NCBI RefSeq assembly: GCF_003116035.1
Contig: NZ_LGQW01000015.1
Location: 7,148,038 to 7,200,606 of the forward strand
Direction of reading: 5' to 3'
Length of the DNA stretch: 52,569 nt
Source of the DNA: Azospirillum sp. TSH64
GTDB lineage: Bacteria > Pseudomonadota > Alphaproteobacteria > Azospirillales > Azospirillaceae
Position numbers and translations under genes: made by a program. Shown here in pieces: positions 51,063 to 52,569 of this stretch. Under the pieces are notes generated by a model. It had not been told where the DNA came from. It saw only the letters and a list, made by a program, of their open reading frames with translations, and did not search any database. The first letter of the stretch is position 1. Each line of letters starts with the position of its first letter.

Positions 51063-52217
51063 ATGATCCTTCTCACCGGCGGCACAGGCTTTCTCGGCGG
51101 TTCCTTCTACCTCGACGCCGTGCAGAACGGGTCCGCGGCGGACTGCCTTCTGCTGATCCGCGGCGCCGACGAGGCCGCCTGCCGCGCCCGCCTCGCCTCC
51201 AACCTCGCGCGCTGCGTCGACCGCGCCACGGCCGAGGCCTATGCCGGCCTGTGCCAGATCCTGCCGGGCGACCTGCAATCGCTGGCGACCAGCACCGACC
51301 CGCGGCTGGACGCGGTGACCCACATCGTCCATGTCGCCGCCGACACCTCCTTCGACAGCCGCCATTCGGTCTGGCAGATCAATGTCGACGGCACGCTGGC
51401 GCTCGCCGCCCGCGCCCGCCGGATGAAGCATCTCCAGCGCTTCCTGCACATCGGCACCGCCTTCTGCTGCGGCGAGACGCCGTGGCTGGAGATGGTGAGC
51501 GAGGCCCCGGCCCCCGGCCACGACACGCCCCACATCGTCGAGTACACCCGCAGCAAGGCCGCCGCCGAGCGCGCCCTGGCCGCCGGCTTCCCCGACCTGC
51601 CGATCGTCGTCTGCCGCCCGTCCATCGTCGTCGGCCACACCCAGCTGGGCGTGCGTCCCAGCGCCAGCATCTTCTGGTTCTTCCGTCTGGTCGACCGCAC
51701 CGGCATCCTGCCCTGTTCGCCCGACGGTTTCATCGACATCGTGCCCGTCGACTGGGCGTCGGCCCGTCTGCACGACCTGCTGCGCAAGCCCGACCTGAAG
51801 CACAACCTCTACCACATCTCCGCCGGCCTCGGCAGCCGGACCACCTGGGTCGATTTCGAGGAAGCCTTCGCCAACCACGGCCATGAGGGCACCCGCCCCT
51901 ACAGCTTCTTCGACCCGAAGGGTCCGGAAGGCTGGAAGCCCTTCGACCGCGCCTATCGCCTGGCATTCCCGCAGCGCGACATCCTGCACCGGACGATGGC
52001 CGCCGGTGGCCGCAAGTACCACCGCTTCACCGCCCAGGACATCGCCTTCGACAACAGCCGCCTGCTTGCCGAAGGCTTCGCCCCGCCGCCGCGCTTCGCC
52101 GACTACATCGGCGTCTGCCTGCAGCAGCCGCGCACGACCGTTGAGGAGCAGTTCGTCGACGACGCCGCCAGCTTCGAGTTCGACGAATCGCTGGCTCCCG
52201 CCAACGCCGCCGCCTGA
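51063..52217 (+). CDS. Extended SDR, thioester-reductase-like protein
   Basis: A 384-residue NAD(P)-binding Rossmann protein: TGGTGFLGGSFY at the N-terminus, THIVHVAADTSFD, the active-site pair in YTRSKAA (Tyr and Lys), and RPSIVVG. The sequence is closest in pattern to the thioester-reductase/fatty-acyl-CoA reductase (NAD_binding_4) group, whose members reduce thioesters of carrier proteins or CoA, and to related epimerases. Its substrate is unknown. It follows the exporter after a C-rich gap and precedes the SET gene by 31 bases, so it may modify the exported product. Confidence 0.82.
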   Translation: MILLTGGTGFLGGSFYLDAVQNGSAADCLLLIRGADEAACRARLASNLARCVDRATAEAYAGLCQILPGDLQSLATSTDPRLDAVTHIVHVAADTSFDSRHSVWQINVDGTLALAARARRMKHLQRFLHIGTAFCCGETPWLEMVSEAPAPGHDTPHIVEYTRSKAAAERALAAGFPDLPIVVCRPSIVVGHTQLGVRPSASIFWFFRLVDRTGILPCSPDGFIDIVPVDWASARLHDLLRKPDLKHNLYHISAGLGSRTTWVDFEEAFANHGHEGTRPYSFFDPKGPEGWKPFDRAYRLAFPQRDILHRTMAAGGRKYHRFTAQDIAFDNSRLLAEGFAPPPRFADYIGVCLQQPRTTVEEQFVDDAASFEFDESLAPANAAA

Positions 52218-52248
52218 CGCGCCAACGGGTCCGCCGGAACGAAACGCC

Positions 52249-52569
52249 ATGCCGCTGCTCATCCCCACCCGCCTTGCATCCAGCCCGATCCACGGGCTGG
52301 GTCTCTTCGCCGAGGAGCCGGTCGCGGCCGGCGTGCCGGTGTGGCGGTTCGATGCCCGCATCGACCGCCTCTTCGCCTCCGACGACGCGCTGCTGGACGA
52401 GTTCCCCCAGCTTTCCCGGCTGGTGGACTTCCACGGCTGCGTGATCGACGGGGTCGGCGTCCTGCTACCCGGCGACGACGCCCGCTTCCTCAACCATGAC
52501 GACGAGCCGTCCATCGGCCGGGCCGACCCCGCCGACTGGCGGGGCTTCGTCACCCCCCCCGCCCTCCCC
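52249..52569 (+). CDS. SET-domain protein, cut by window end
   Basis: A partial gene with 107 codons visible and no stop. It has the SET N-terminal pattern SSPIHGLGLFAEEPVAAGVPVWRFD and the later RFLNHDDEPSIG, matching the (R)FxNH(S/D)xxPN motif that binds the methyl donor. Bacterial SET proteins are lysine methyltransferases of unknown target in most cases. The frame starts at ATG 52249 and runs open to the edge. It is tightly linked to the SDR gene and may modify a component of the locus. Confidence 0.8.
   Translation, partial: MPLLIPTRLASSPIHGLGLFAEEPVAAGVPVWRFDARIDRLFASDDALLDEFPQLSRLVDFHGCVIDGVGVLLPGDDARFLNHDDEPSIGRADPADWRGFVTPPALP

Noticed and set aside
48684..52553. 1289-residue open frame on the minus strand
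   Set aside because: Spans four well-supported plus-strand genes and shows only antisense composition.

Overview
The window comes from a GC-rich genome with tightly packed, often overlapping genes (many ATGA and GTGA stop/start junctions). The gene families (Liv and Dpp type uptake systems, CoxLMS-type molybdenum hydroxylase, PrtD/HlyD type I secretion, SPFH protein) fit an alphaproteobacterium, and my best guess is an Azospirillum-like member of the Rhodospirillales. That placement is inference. I see no rRNA, tRNA, CRISPR array, insertion sequence or phage gene.

Region 1 (about 250-12,780) is nitrogen-compound catabolism. A LysR-type regulator diverges from an MmgE/PrpD family gene, which ends in a good stem-loop terminator. 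Then comes a co-directional run: a family 5 (peptide/nickel type) ABC importer (binding protein, two permeases, one fused double ATPase), a RidA-family protein, an agmatinase-type ureohydrolase, formimidoylglutamate deiminase (HutF) and an ArgE/M20-type deacylase. Together they look like import and stepwise removal of formimino, guanidino or acyl groups from an amino-acid derivative.

Region 2 (about 12,830-25,300, all minus strand) reads from an AraC-type regulator through a three-subunit molybdenum hydroxylase whose large subunit carries a fused CoxG/SRPBCC domain, an acyl-CoA ligase, a crotonase, and a complete branched-chain-amino-acid-type (Liv) ABC importer. It looks like uptake, hydroxylation, CoA activation and further processing of an unidentified organic acid, probably aromatic or heteroaromatic. 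A 14-bp direct repeat lies between the regulator and the hydroxylase genes.

Region 3 (about 25,600-52,569, all plus strand) is the unusual part. It starts with a 1989-residue protein without a Sec signal, with Ala-rich tandem repeats, cadherin-like repeats and calcium-binding-type loops. Next comes a type I secretion set (TolC, PrtD-like ABC protein, HlyD). It continues with a 1029-residue fusion of a periplasmic binding protein, a beta-rich region resembling the Cys-loop receptor ligand-binding domain, and an MscS channel. After this come a small lipoprotein and three genes that resemble TssJ, TssL and TssM, the envelope complex of type VI secretion, with no other T6SS gene present. An AT-rich 390-bp gap is followed by a DUF697 protein, a 56-residue two-helix protein, an amino-acid-type binding protein, two SyrD/PvdE-type ABC exporters flanking an SPFH protein, a thioester-reductase-like SDR, and the start of a SET-domain protein cut by the window edge. 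I propose this as one composite envelope system for secretion, sensing and channel gating. The individual family calls are supported by the sequence, but their working together is inference from gene order.
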